Source: Opitutus sp. GAS368 (GTDB lineage: Bacteria > Verrucomicrobiota > Verrucomicrobiia > Opitutales > Opitutaceae). From it: 64,000 nucleotides of DNA. Below are positions 17,956 through 26,617 of the stretch, piece after piece. The stretch is taken from NCBI GenBank assembly GCA_945906965.1, contig CAMDRP010000002.1:33896-97895 (forward strand), in the 5' to 3' direction. The notes beneath the pieces were generated by a model. It saw only the letters and a list, made by a program, of their open reading frames with translations. It searched no databases and was not told the origin of the DNA. The position numbers and the translations under genes are program-made. Positions within the stretch are counted from its first letter, which is position 1. Every line of letters begins with the position of its first letter.

Positions 17956-17985
17956 GCCCGCGCCTCAACCGGCGCGGGCTTTTTT
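17956..17985 (+). terminator. Intrinsic terminator of the TorF-like gene
   Basis: A perfect 9 bp GC stem (17956-17964 with 17971-17979) with a 6 nt loop is followed by six T residues. It lies inside a possible longer argC frame, supporting the later argC start. Confidence 0.94.
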
Positions 17986-18057
17986 GTGGGCTTAAATCGA
18001 TCGAGCCGTAAATTCCGTCTCGATTATTTCCCCGGCGCTTTGGATGCTGCGCCCACT

Positions 18058-19083
18058 ATGAAAGTCGGTGTTGTCGGCGCGTCCGGTTATTCGGGCGAAG
18101 TCTTAGTTAAACTTTTACTCAGTCATCCGCACGTGGAACTCGCGGCGGTGACTTCGCGGACGCATGCGGGCAAGGCCTTGGCTGCGATCATGCCGGCGCT
18201 GCGCGGCCGCGATGCCGGTCTGCGTTTCGTCGATTCTGATCCTGCGGCGCTCGCGGCGAGTAACATCGATTTGTTTTTCCTCGCGCTGCCCCACGGCGCC
18301 GCGGCGACGTACGCGAAAGCCCTGGTTCCCGCGGGCAAGCGCGTGATCGACCTCAGCGCCGACTTCCGCATCGCCGACTTGGCGACTTACCAAAAATATT
18401 ACGGCGAGCATCACGCGCCGGAATTGTTGCCCGCGGCACGTTTTGTCCTGCCTGAGCTCACGCCGCCGGCTTGGAAGACTGAGGCGAAACTCATCGCCGC
18501 GCCCGGTTGTTATCCGACGAGTGTTTTGGTGCCGTTGGTGCCGCTGTTGCGAGCGGGCCTTGTTTCACGCCAGCATATTGTGGTCAATTCTCTTAGCGGC
18601 GTCAGTGGTGCGGGCAAGAAAGCCGAAGAAGCCTATCTTTACTGCGAACGCGCCGAGAGCGCCAAGGCCTACGGCTTGGTGAAGCATCGCCATCTCGCCG
18701 AAATCGAGGAGCAACTCGCGCTGCGCACGGGCGCCGCCACCATCATCCAGTTCAATCCTCATCTCGCGCCCATGCGTCGTGGGATCGCGACGACGATCAC
18801 CATCCCTGGTGCGGTGGGCGCTACGATCGACGCGCTTTACGCCGCTTGGCGTGAAGCCTACGCCGCCGCGCCGTTTGTGCAGCTGCTCGCGGCGGGCGAG
18901 CCGCCCGATACGGCGCACGTCGTCGGAACCAATCGTATCGACATCTCCGCGGTGCACGATGTGCGCACCGGTAATTTCATTCTGACTTCCGCCGAGGATA
19001 ATCTCATGAAGGGCGCGAGCGGTCAGGCCGTGCAAATCATGAACCTCTGGAGCGGTTTCCCTGAAATCGCCGGATTGATCTAA
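18058..19083 (+). CDS. argC: N-acetyl-gamma-glutamyl-phosphate reductase
   Basis: ArgC makes N-acetylglutamate semialdehyde with NADPH in arginine synthesis. The 341-residue protein opens with the nucleotide-binding VGVVGASGYSGEV and carries the active-site Cys151 in AAPGCYPTSV. SLSGVSGAGKK and FNPHLAPMRRGI are further class I features. The ATG at 18058 is chosen because the upstream extension crosses a strong terminator and lacks family features. argJ follows on the opposite strand; argB, argF and argG follow on the same strand. Confidence 0.96.
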   Translation: MKVGVVGASGYSGEVLVKLLLSHPHVELAAVTSRTHAGKALAAIMPALRGRDAGLRFVDSDPAALAASNIDLFFLALPHGAAATYAKALVPAGKRVIDLSADFRIADLATYQKYYGEHHAPELLPAARFVLPELTPPAWKTEAKLIAAPGCYPTSVLVPLVPLLRAGLVSRQHIVVNSLSGVSGAGKKAEEAYLYCERAESAKAYGLVKHRHLAEIEEQLALRTGAATIIQFNPHLAPMRRGIATTITIPGAVGATIDALYAAWREAYAAAPFVQLLAAGEPPDTAHVVGTNRIDISAVHDVRTGNFILTSAEDNLMKGASGQAVQIMNLWSGFPEIAGLI

Positions 19084-19164
19084 TTGGCCGAGCGCTTCAT
19101 GAAAAGCGTCGCGGTTAGGTCCGTGGCGCTGGGTGCAGGCGAAGTGTATTCTGGTTCGTTTTGA

Positions 19165-20481
19165 TCAGCTCCGGTAATCAGCGTTTTCGCTCACGTATTC
19201 GTGAGTGAGGTCGCCACCGATGACAGTCGCGCTGGCGTCGCCGTTGCCGATTTCAACTTCAATTTCGACGCAGCGTTCGTGCGGCGGATAATCAATGGCC
19301 GCAGAGAAGACGCCGTCTTTCGGCGGCGCACTCGCGTAAAGTTCTGCGCTGCGCAGGTGGGTAACGAGGGCGATTTCTTTCTCGGGATTGAGTTGGAAAA
19401 CTCCACCTGAAAAAATTTCGATTCCGCCCAAGCGCAGCTGTAAACGCGTCAAATCAGTCTCGGGCGCGTGGGCGCCGATGTGTTTTCCGATGGCCTGTAC
19501 GAGCCGGCCGACGTTGGGATCGTTGCCTGCCACGGCGCATTTAAACAGTGGCGCGTTGACGATGGCTTTGCCGATTGCACGCGCCAACTCAATCGTCGCC
19601 GCTGCGCTCACCGCGACGCGAATCACGTGGCGCACGCCCTCGCCGTTGCGCACGACATCTTCCGCGAGATCGCGGCACACCTGCGTGAGCGCGGCTTCGA
19701 AGGCGGCGAGATCGGGGCAGGGGACGCGGCTCGAGGAAATGAGCGCGACGGTGTCCGAGGTGCTCGTGTCGCTATCGACGCTGATGGTGTTGAAACTCGT
19801 CTCGACGGCGCGTTGAAGAGCGGCGCGCAATTCCTCGCGTGCCACTTTTAAATCGGTCAGCACGTAAACCAACATCGTGGCCATGTTGGGTTCAATCATG
19901 CCCGCGCCTTTGGCGATGCCGACGATGCTACCGGAGCCCACGTTGGCTCGACGGATTTTTGGATAAAGGTCGGTCGTGACGATACCCTCGGCCGCCGACA
20001 AAATGGATGTGCTGGTGAGGCTCGCGGAAGTTTGCGGCAACGCGTCCATGATGGCGTCAACGGGCAGGCCCCAGCCGATCACCCCGGTCGAACTTGGCAG
20101 AATTTGTCCGGGGGTGAGGTTGAGTAAGTTCGCCAAACGGGCGCAGATTTTTTCCGATGCTGCGACGCCGCCGGGCGCGCAGACGTTGGAGACCTTGTTG
20201 TTTACGATCACGGCGCCGAGTGTGGGTTCGTGGAGGCGTTGGCGACCGACGATGATGGGTGCCCCGGGGAGCGCGTTGCGGGTGAACATCGCGGCGAAAT
20301 CCGGCGTGGGTTGATCAAGGGCGATCAATGTGAGGGTCATCTTCGCGGGCTTCGGTGCCTCGCGTGGCATGAACTCGAAACGCGAGGTGCCCACACGAAA
20401 ACCGAGCGGAAGTTGAGCCTGGCTGACAAGCCAAGCGCGATGAGCTGCACGGTTGGAGAAAGTAAGAGCGGTACTGGCCAC
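19165..20481 (-). CDS. argJ: Glutamate N-acetyltransferase / amino-acid acetyltransferase
   Basis: ArgJ moves the acetyl group from N-acetylornithine to glutamate and, in bifunctional forms, makes N-acetylglutamate from acetyl-CoA. The 438-residue precursor has Thr132-Gly133 in the oxyanion-hole stretch SSTGVIG and the autocleavage site Ala201-Thr202 in KGAGMIEPNMATML, so it should split into alpha and beta chains with Thr202 as nucleophile. The C-terminal AGNDPNVGR and ENADYRS motifs are complete. It is the only arginine gene here on the minus strand. It is divergent from argB with about 200 nt between, and its stop faces argC. Whether it is mono- or bifunctional cannot be decided from sequence. 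Confidence 0.95.
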   Translation of the reverse strand: MASTALTFSNRAAHRAWLVSQAQLPLGFRVGTSRFEFMPREAPKPAKMTLTLIALDQPTPDFAAMFTRNALPGAPIIVGRQRLHEPTLGAVIVNNKVSNVCAPGGVAASEKICARLANLLNLTPGQILPSSTGVIGWGLPVDAIMDALPQTSASLTSTSILSAAEGIVTTDLYPKIRRANVGSGSIVGIAKGAGMIEPNMATMLVYVLTDLKVAREELRAALQRAVETSFNTISVDSDTSTSDTVALISSSRVPCPDLAAFEAALTQVCRDLAEDVVRNGEGVRHVIRVAVSAAATIELARAIGKAIVNAPLFKCAVAGNDPNVGRLVQAIGKHIGAHAPETDLTRLQLRLGGIEIFSGGVFQLNPEKEIALVTHLRSAELYASAPPKDGVFSAAIDYPPHERCVEIEVEIGNGDASATVIGGDLTHEYVSENADYRS

Positions 20482-20684
20482 TGGGGAGAAGTGGGCCGGT
20501 GTGGGCGCGGAGTGAAGCCGAATTTTCGCGGCGGTGGCCGGATAATTTATTTCCTAGCCCTGCGAATGTGATGGAAAAGCGCTGCCGGAGTGCGCTAGTA
20601 ATTTTCTCTCGAATCTAAAACGTGCACGCTGTTCCCAGTTTCCTCTCGCTCCCTGCGGCCCTTGGCCGCGGTCTTTGATCTGCT

Positions 20685-21572
20685 ATGAATGTGAATGTTG
20701 CTGAACTCACCGCCAAGGCGAAGGTGCTCCTCGAAGCCCTTCCTTACATCCAAGATTTTCGTGGCTCCACCTTCGTGGTGAAATATGGCGGGAGCTTTAT
20801 GGATGATCCCGATCCGGTCGCCCGCACGCGCGTGGCCTTCGACATCGCGTTCCTCGCGGCCGTCGGTATCAACGTCGTCGTCGTCCACGGCGGCGGTAAG
20901 GCCATCACCAAGGCGATGGAATCCTCCGGCCTGAAGGCGAATTTCATCAACGGCCTCCGCGTGACCGACGAAGCTGCGGTCGCCATCGTCAAGCGCACGC
21001 TCGACGAGATCGTGAACAAAGATGTCTGCAACGCCATCATCACCGCGAACGGTAAACCCAAGGGCCTCGCCGGCGACAGCGTGCTGGTATGCCAAAAACT
21101 CACCCAAGACGACGACGGTAATACCGTGGATCTTGGCTACGTCGGTGAAGTCACCGAGGTAAAAGTGAAGCTCATCAAAAAAGAAATCGCCGAAGGCTTC
21201 ATTCCGGTCATTTCGCCGGTCGCTGAGGGCTACGATGGCAAACCTTATAACGTGAACGCCGATCTTGTGGCCGGTCGCGTCGCGAGTGCTTTGCGCGCGC
21301 GCCGTTTGGTTTACATGAGTGATGTCCCCGGTTTGTTGTCGGCACCGCCTGATGCTTCGACCCTGATTTCGACGCTCAAGATCAGCCAAGTCGAAGGACT
21401 TAAGGCGAAGGGGGTCATCGACAAAGGCATGCGTCCGAAAGTCGGTAGCGCCGTGCGGGCCCTCGAAGAAGGCGTGCAACGCGTTCACTTCATCGACGGC
21501 CGCTTGCCGCACTCGTTGCTGCTGGAAATCTTTACCGACAAGGGCATCGGTACGGAAATTGTCCACGGGTGA
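20685..21572 (+). CDS. argB: Acetylglutamate kinase
   Basis: ArgB phosphorylates N-acetylglutamate. The 295-residue protein has the amino-acid-kinase motifs VVKYGGSFM (ATP site lysine), [15 protein letters not shown] and the NVNADLVAG substrate-binding stretch. The N-terminus (residues 1-25) has the helix found in arginine-sensitive hexameric enzymes, so feedback inhibition by arginine is possible (inference). argF follows after 130 nt. Confidence 0.96.
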   Translation: MNVNVAELTAKAKVLLEALPYIQDFRGSTFVVKYGGSFMDDPDPVARTRVAFDIAFLAAVGINVVVVHGGGKAITKAMESSGLKANFINGLRVTDEAAVAIVKRTLDEIVNKDVCNAIITANGKPKGLAGDSVLVCQKLTQDDDGNTVDLGYVGEVTEVKVKLIKKEIAEGFIPVISPVAEGYDGKPYNVNADLVAGRVASALRARRLVYMSDVPGLLSAPPDASTLISTLKISQVEGLKAKGVIDKGMRPKVGSAVRALEEGVQRVHFIDGRLPHSLLLEIFTDKGIGTEIVHG

Positions 21573-21702
21573 GCGCGTTTTGCGCGGGTTCTCGAGCGAT
21601 CAAGAATGAGCGGGAGATTTTCGCGCTAGTGGGTCGCCGCAACCGAGTCGTTTTTGCTCTCGTCCGCCATGGGGGCGTTGTCCTAGATTTTTCTTTTAAG
21701 CG

Positions 21703-22650
21703 ATGAAACACTTCCTGAAAGAGACCGACTTCAAGTCCCATGAATTGGGTGAAGTTTTTGCGTTGGCTCGAGAATTTAAAGCCAAGCGCGGTCGCAACGC
21801 TACGCCCGCACTCGCCGGTCAGACTTGGGCGATGATTTTTTCTAAATCCTCGACGCGCACGCGCGTGTCCTTCGAGGTCGGCATCCACGAGCTCGGCGGC
21901 AATCCGCTTTTTCTCAACAAAAACGACATCCAGCTCGGCCGCGGTGAATCCGTTGAAGACACCGCAAAAGTTCTTTCGCGTTTCGTGCATGGCCTGATCG
22001 TTCGCACTTTCGATCACAGCGAAGTCGAGCGTCTCGCGGCCGCGGGCAACATTCCGGTGATCAATGCGCTCACGGATTTCCTGCACCCGTGCCAGATTTA
22101 CACGGATGCGTTCACGATGACCGAGCGCTGGTCGAAAAACGATGACCTGCTCGGCGCGTTGCGCGGTCGTAAAATCGCGTTTCTCGGCGACACGGCCTGC
22201 AACATGGCCAACTCGTGGATTCTCGGCGCCAATCTTTTCGGCATGAAAATCTCGCTTTCGGGCCCGGCTGAATTTGCCCCCGGCGCGGAGTTGAAGGCGC
22301 AGCTGCAGCGCGAAGGTTTCCCGGCCGATTCCTACCAATTTACGACGGATCCATATCAAGCCGTGAAGGACGCCGATGTCGTTTACACCGACGTCTGGGT
22401 GAGCATGGGCAAGGAAGACGAAAAGGCCGAACGCAGTCGCCAGATGTCGCCCTACGCCGTCACCGCCAAACTTTTCGCCGCCGCCAAGCCTGACGCGCTC
22501 TTCATGCATTGCTTGCCGGCGCATCCTGGCGAGGAAGTCGAACAAGCTGTCCTCGATAATCCGCGATCGATCATTTTCGATCAGGCCGAAAATCGCCTCC
22601 ACACCCAGAAAGCCATCATGGCGGTTTTGGCCAAGGCCGCGCGCAAGTAA
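21703..22650 (+). CDS. argF: Ornithine carbamoyltransferase
   Basis: The 315-residue protein has the carbamoyl-phosphate motif S50-T-R-T-R, H128-P-C-Q, the ornithine loop DVWVSMG and the catalytic FMHCLPAHPGEEV. These fit true ornithine carbamoyltransferase rather than the acetyl- or succinyl-ornithine variants, which agrees with the presence of argJ. argG begins 30 nt downstream, so the two are likely one transcript. Confidence 0.95.
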   Translation: MKHFLKETDFKSHELGEVFALAREFKAKRGRNATPALAGQTWAMIFSKSSTRTRVSFEVGIHELGGNPLFLNKNDIQLGRGESVEDTAKVLSRFVHGLIVRTFDHSEVERLAAAGNIPVINALTDFLHPCQIYTDAFTMTERWSKNDDLLGALRGRKIAFLGDTACNMANSWILGANLFGMKISLSGPAEFAPGAELKAQLQREGFPADSYQFTTDPYQAVKDADVVYTDVWVSMGKEDEKAERSRQMSPYAVTAKLFAAAKPDALFMHCLPAHPGEEVEQAVLDNPRSIIFDQAENRLHTQKAIMAVLAKAARK

Positions 22651-22680
22651 ACCCACCTTCAGTCCCAAAAAATTCTATCC

Positions 22681-23907
22681 ATGAAAATCGTCCTCGCATA
22701 CTCGGGCGGCCTCGACACGTCCGTCATCGTAAAATGGCTCAAAGAAACGTACGACGCTGAGATCGTCACCTTCGCCGCCGATGTCGGCCAAGAAGAGGAG
22801 CTCAAAGGCCTCGACAAAAAAGCGCTGAAGACCGGCGCTTCAAAACACTACACGCTCGATCTCGTGGAAGAATTCGCGAGCGATTTCATTTACCCGATGA
22901 TTCGCGCCAACGCGATCTACGAGGGTCAATATTACCTCGGCACCTCCATCGCGCGTCCACTCATCGCCAAGGCCCAAGTCGACATCGCGAAGAAAGAAAA
23001 AGCCGACACCGTCGCGCACGGCGCCACCGGCAAGGGCAACGACCAATGCCGTTTCGAGCTCACCTACATGGCGCTCGCGCCGCAGCTTCAAATCATCGCC
23101 CCTTGGAAGATCGAGGCTTATCGTGAGCTTTTCCCTGGTCGCGCCGAGATGATCGCTTACTGCGCTCAGCACAAAATCCCCATCGAAGCTTCCCTCAAAA
23201 AGCCGTATTCGATGGATCGCAACCTGCTCCACATTTCCTACGAGGCCGGCATTTTGGAAGATCCGTGGTTTGACCCCACGACTAACGCTAACAAGGGCAT
23301 GTTTAAGCTTTCCGTCTCGCCCGAGGATGCGCCTAACAAGGCCGAATACGTCGAACTTGATTTCGTGAAGGGCGATTGCGTCGCGGTGAACGGCAAGAAA
23401 CTCACGCCCGGCGGCGTGTTGAAGACGCTCAACAAACTCGGCGGCAAACATGGCATCGGCCGCGTCGATCTCGTTGAGAATCGTTTCGTCGGTATGAAAT
23501 CGCGCGGCGTGTACGAGACGCCCGGCGGCACGATCCTCATGCAAGCGCATCGTCAGGTCGAATCGCTCACGCTCGACCGCGAAGTGCTGCACTTGCGCGA
23601 CAGTTTTATTCCTAAATACGCCGAGCTCGTTTACAATGGTTTCTGGTTCGCCCCGGAGCGCGAGATGCTCCAAGCGATGGTCGATGAGAGCCAACGCTAC
23701 GTTACGGGCACCGTCCGTCTGAAGCTCTACAAGGGCAACATCATCACCTGCGGCCGTAAGTCGAAATACTCGCTCTACGACGACAAAATCGCGTCGATGG
23801 AAGGCGTGAAGAGCTGGTACAACCAGAGCGACGCCACCGGTTTCATCCGCCTCAACGGTCTGCGTCTCCGCGCTCGTAATCTCGCGCAGGGCGGCCCGAA
23901 GATCTGA
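22681..23907 (+). CDS. argG: Argininosuccinate synthase
   Basis: ArgG joins citrulline and aspartate with ATP. The 408-residue protein opens with the PP-loop [10 protein letters not shown] (residues 6-15), and has [14 protein letters not shown] and [11 protein letters not shown], all diagnostic. It is the last gene of the argB-argF-argG stretch and is closed by a strong terminator. argH and argD are not in the window. Confidence 0.97.
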   Translation: MKIVLAYSGGLDTSVIVKWLKETYDAEIVTFAADVGQEEELKGLDKKALKTGASKHYTLDLVEEFASDFIYPMIRANAIYEGQYYLGTSIARPLIAKAQVDIAKKEKADTVAHGATGKGNDQCRFELTYMALAPQLQIIAPWKIEAYRELFPGRAEMIAYCAQHKIPIEASLKKPYSMDRNLLHISYEAGILEDPWFDPTTNANKGMFKLSVSPEDAPNKAEYVELDFVKGDCVAVNGKKLTPGGVLKTLNKLGGKHGIGRVDLVENRFVGMKSRGVYETPGGTILMQAHRQVESLTLDREVLHLRDSFIPKYAELVYNGFWFAPEREMLQAMVDESQRYVTGTVRLKLYKGNIITCGRKSKYSLYDDKIASMEGVKSWYNQSDATGFIRLNGLRLRARNLAQGGPKI

Positions 23908-23960
23908 GGTTTTTCGCGCCGACTCTGCGACCGAATCACGGTTGGAGTCGGGGCCTAAAA

Positions 23961-23994
23961 AAGGTGCGGTGGTCATTTCCACCGCGCCTTTTTT
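23961..23994 (+). terminator. Bidirectional terminator between argG and mlaD
   Basis: A 12 bp stem (23961-23972 with 23979-23990, one G-T pair) with a 6 nt loop is followed by T residues and preceded by A residues, so it can end transcription from both argG and the convergent mlaD operon. Confidence 0.9.
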
Positions 23995-24019
23995 GCGTCC
24001 ATTTACGGCGCGGCCTTAA

Positions 24020-25012
24020 TCAAAACAAGACGTTGGCGGCGGCGCCGACGGCGGTGATGGGACCGCTGTCACCGAGGCCGTCGATGGCGCGGTCCGCTTT
24101 CTTCAGCGTGCTTTGGGCGCTCAGATACAGGCTGTCGTCGGTGAGGAGCTTGCCGAGGGTGCCTTCGCCTTTGGCAATTTTATCGGAGATGTCGCGGAGG
24201 TTGCGCGTGACGACTTTGAGGTCGTTACCGGCGGTCTCATCAAAGATGAGCGCGCCGAGGGTGCCTTTGCCGGATTTGACTTGGTTCACGAGGGTCTGCG
24301 CGTCGGCGACGAAGGATTTAGCGTCAGTGGCGGCGCCTTTGATTTCGCTCACGGTGGCGACGAGTTCGTCGTGGAGTTTGGAGTCGTTGAGGAGTTTGCC
24401 GAGGGTGCCTTCGCCTTTGTTGATTTTATCGGTGGCGGTGGCGAGGTTGGTCATCGTGATGTCGATTTTCACGGAGTTGTCGGTCACGAGGCGGTCGAGC
24501 TTTTGAAAGAGGCCGGGATTTTTGCCGTCGCCGCTGACGGTGGTGGTGATGGAGCCGAGCGCGCCTTCGAGTTTTTGGCCGAGGTTACCGAGTTCGGTCA
24601 TGATGGCGTTGATGTCGGGGGTGATTTTAGTGCGGAGCTCGGCGCCGTCGGTGAGGACGGGCGCGCCGGGGCTGCCGAGGTCGAGGCCGATGTAGTTGGT
24701 GCCGATGAGGCCAGCCATGACGATGGTGGCGGTGGCATCGGATGCGATCTTGACGCTGGAGTCGATGCGCAGGACGGCTTCAGCGCGGCGACCGGCGAGA
24801 CGGGTGCGCTCGACGGAGCCAATCTTGACGCCCGCCATGCGGACTTCGTCGCCTTGTTTGAGTTCTTTGAGGTTATCAAAGCCGGCGACGAGGCTGTAGC
24901 CGGTTTGCTTAAAAAGTTTGCCGTCGCTGAGCGTCTCCCAAGTCACCCAGATGAGGGCGAGGCCGAGGAGAAAGAAGAGACCGACGCGGGCGGTTTGTTG
25001 GGCGGTGTTCAT
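24020..25012 (-). CDS. mlaD: MlaD-like MCE-domain lipid transport protein
   Basis: This 330-residue protein has one N-terminal membrane anchor (about residues 8-27) and then an MCE domain (about 38-120; AGFDNLKELKQGDEVRMAGV, GLIGTNYIGLDLG). Such proteins form hexameric rings that carry lipids across the periplasm with MlaE and MlaF. The C-terminal half is helical and contains three copies of a G-x-GTLG-x-L motif (KGEGTLGKLL, SGKGTLGALI, KGEGTLGKLL), a pattern seen in MCE proteins of several phyla. It is the last gene of the operon and lies 39 nt after mlaF. No mlaC or mlaA is seen here. Confidence 0.92.
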   Translation of the reverse strand: MNTAQQTARVGLFFLLGLALIWVTWETLSDGKLFKQTGYSLVAGFDNLKELKQGDEVRMAGVKIGSVERTRLAGRRAEAVLRIDSSVKIASDATATIVMAGLIGTNYIGLDLGSPGAPVLTDGAELRTKITPDINAIMTELGNLGQKLEGALGSITTTVSGDGKNPGLFQKLDRLVTDNSVKIDITMTNLATATDKINKGEGTLGKLLNDSKLHDELVATVSEIKGAATDAKSFVADAQTLVNQVKSGKGTLGALIFDETAGNDLKVVTRNLRDISDKIAKGEGTLGKLLTDDSLYLSAQSTLKKADRAIDGLGDSGPITAVGAAANVLF

Positions 25013-25051
25013 GGTGGTGGTTCCGTAGCGTTTTAAACAGGAAAGGGCGGA

Positions 25052-25855
25052 TTAGGTTTCGAGATTTTTGAAACGGGGATTTTTTAGGTCGATGCGCGGA
25101 TGGAAAAAATCGGCGATGCGGGGGTCGGCGGGCTGGCGCAAGCTGGCTGGCGGGCCGAGGAAAACGAGTTCGCCGCCCATGAGAATGCCGACGCGGTCGG
25201 CGATGCCGAGGGCGAGCTCGCGGTCGTGGGAGACGACGATGGTGGTGACGTGATATTCGTCTTTGAGCGTAGCGATGATTTCACTGATCGTGGCACTCAT
25301 GACAGGGTCGAGCTCGCTAGTGGGCTCATCGTAGAGCATGAGCTGCGGCTCCATGACGAGGGCGCGGGCGATGGCGACGCGTTTGCGCATGCCGCCGGAG
25401 AGTTCGGAAGGGAATTTTTGCGCGGAGTTTTCCAGGGAGAGAATCTGGAGCGCGCGCATGACTTTGTCGCGGATGGTCGCTTCGTCGCCGAAGCGATGTT
25501 CGCGCGGGTACAGAGCGAGGTTGTCATAGACGCTGAGCGAGTTGAAGAGCGCGCCGGCTTGGAAGACCAGGGCGATGCGGATGCGTTCGAGGGTGTGTGC
25601 GGCGGCGGCGTCTTGGTCGTTAATGAGCACGCGACCAGCGGTGGCGGCTTCGAGGCCGACGATGTGTTTGAGGAGCACGCTTTTGCCGGAGCCGCTAGGG
25701 CCCATGAGCACAAAAATCTCACCGGGTTCGACCGCAAAGGAGACGTTTTTCAACGCCTGGAATGGGCCGAAATTTTTCGTGAGGCCATCGATGGTGACGC
25801 CGACGGCTGGGCTCTCGACGGCGGTGATGGGATTGCGGTGGATCGGAGGATTCAT
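25052..25855 (-). CDS. mlaF: MlaF-like ABC transporter ATPase
   Basis: The 267-residue ATPase has Walker A GPSGSGKS (52-59), the signature LSGGM (152-156) and Walker B ending in Asp176-Glu177, with SELDPVMSATI typical of the MlaF subgroup. The start at 25855 is chosen from the ATG 8 nt after mlaE; the frame stays open for 90 codons further into mlaE but that part is arginine-rich noise. It drives lipid movement by the MlaE permease. Confidence 0.95.
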   Translation of the reverse strand: MNPPIHRNPITAVESPAVGVTIDGLTKNFGPFQALKNVSFAVEPGEIFVLMGPSGSGKSVLLKHIVGLEAATAGRVLINDQDAAAAHTLERIRIALVFQAGALFNSLSVYDNLALYPREHRFGDEATIRDKVMRALQILSLENSAQKFPSELSGGMRKRVAIARALVMEPQLMLYDEPTSELDPVMSATISEIIATLKDEYHVTTIVVSHDRELALGIADRVGILMGGELVFLGPPASLRQPADPRIADFFHPRIDLKNPRFKNLET

Positions 25856-25863
25856 GGCGGGCG

Positions 25864-26616
25864 TCACATGAGGGCTTTCGTGACGAAGTAATCGAGCACG
25901 AGGATGGAGATGAGGGAGACGACGACGGCTTTGGTGACCGAGGCGCCGATCTCGCGCGGGCCACCGCGAGTGTTGAGGCCGATGCTGCAGCAGATGAGTA
26001 CGACGACGAAGCCGAAGATCTCGGCTTTTATGAGGCCGGTGCCTACGTCTTGGAATTTCATGTAGCGACGCAGCGCAGAGAAATAGGCTTCGGGCTCGAT
26101 GGCGATGGATTCGACGTATTTGCAAACGACGGCGCCGCCAAACCAGCCGATGAGATTACCGATGATCGCGAGTACGGGCATCATGACCAGCACCGCGGCG
26201 AGACGCGGCAGCACGAGGATACGTGCCGGCGGGATGTTCATCGTCACGAGGGCGTCGACTTCTTGATAAACCTTCATCGACGCGAGCTCGGCGGTGATCG
26301 CGGAACCGACACGGCCGGCGACGAGGATGGCGACGATCACTGGGCCCAGTTCACGAGCGAAAGAGAGTCCGACAAGCGAGCCGATGAACTGTTTCGCGCC
26401 GAAATTTTCCATTGAGTAGCCAGACTGGAGCGCGAGCACGCTACCCATAAAAAAGCACAAAATGGCCACGATCGGGAGCGTCGTGTAGCCGATTAGGTAG
26501 CACTGATCGATGAAGCGAGCGCGTTGGCGGGGGAGGGTGCCGATGAAGCGGGCTGATTGGAGGAGCAGTTGCACGGCGCTGCCGAAGCCTTGGAGGAAGT
26601 GGGTGAGTTGTTTCAT
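25864..26616 (-). CDS. mlaE: MlaE-like ABC transporter permease
   Basis: The 250-residue inner-membrane permease has about five to six helices and the MlaE family core: LGPVIVAILVAGRVGSAITAELA (shown in part), EVDALVTMNIPP and LNTRGGPREIGASVTKAVV. It pairs with MlaF. The start codon lies one base after the stop of the upstream W-P-[L/F] repeat gene, so translation is very likely coupled. Confidence 0.95.
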   Translation of the reverse strand: MKQLTHFLQGFGSAVQLLLQSARFIGTLPRQRARFIDQCYLIGYTTLPIVAILCFFMGSVLALQSGYSMENFGAKQFIGSLVGLSFARELGPVIVAILVAGRVGSAITAELASMKVYQEVDALVTMNIPPARILVLPRLAAVLVMMPVLAIIGNLIGWFGGAVVCKYVESIAIEPEAYFSALRRYMKFQDVGTGLIKAEIFGFVVVLICCSIGLNTRGGPREIGASVTKAVVVSLISILVLDYFVTKALM

Positions 26617-26617
26617 A

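Noticed and set aside
17935..18057. Upstream extension of argC
   Set aside because: It runs through a strong intrinsic terminator and precedes the conserved N-terminal nucleotide motif; the ATG at 18058 fits the family.
19084..19164. Possible terminator between argC and argJ
   Set aside because: Only a weak imperfect hairpin without a T-run is visible, so it is not listed as a feature.
25856..26125. Extension of the mlaF frame 90 codons upstream into mlaE
   Set aside because: The extension is arginine- and histidine-rich, has no family features, and overlaps a clearly conserved mlaE; the ATG at 25855 gives a normal MlaF.
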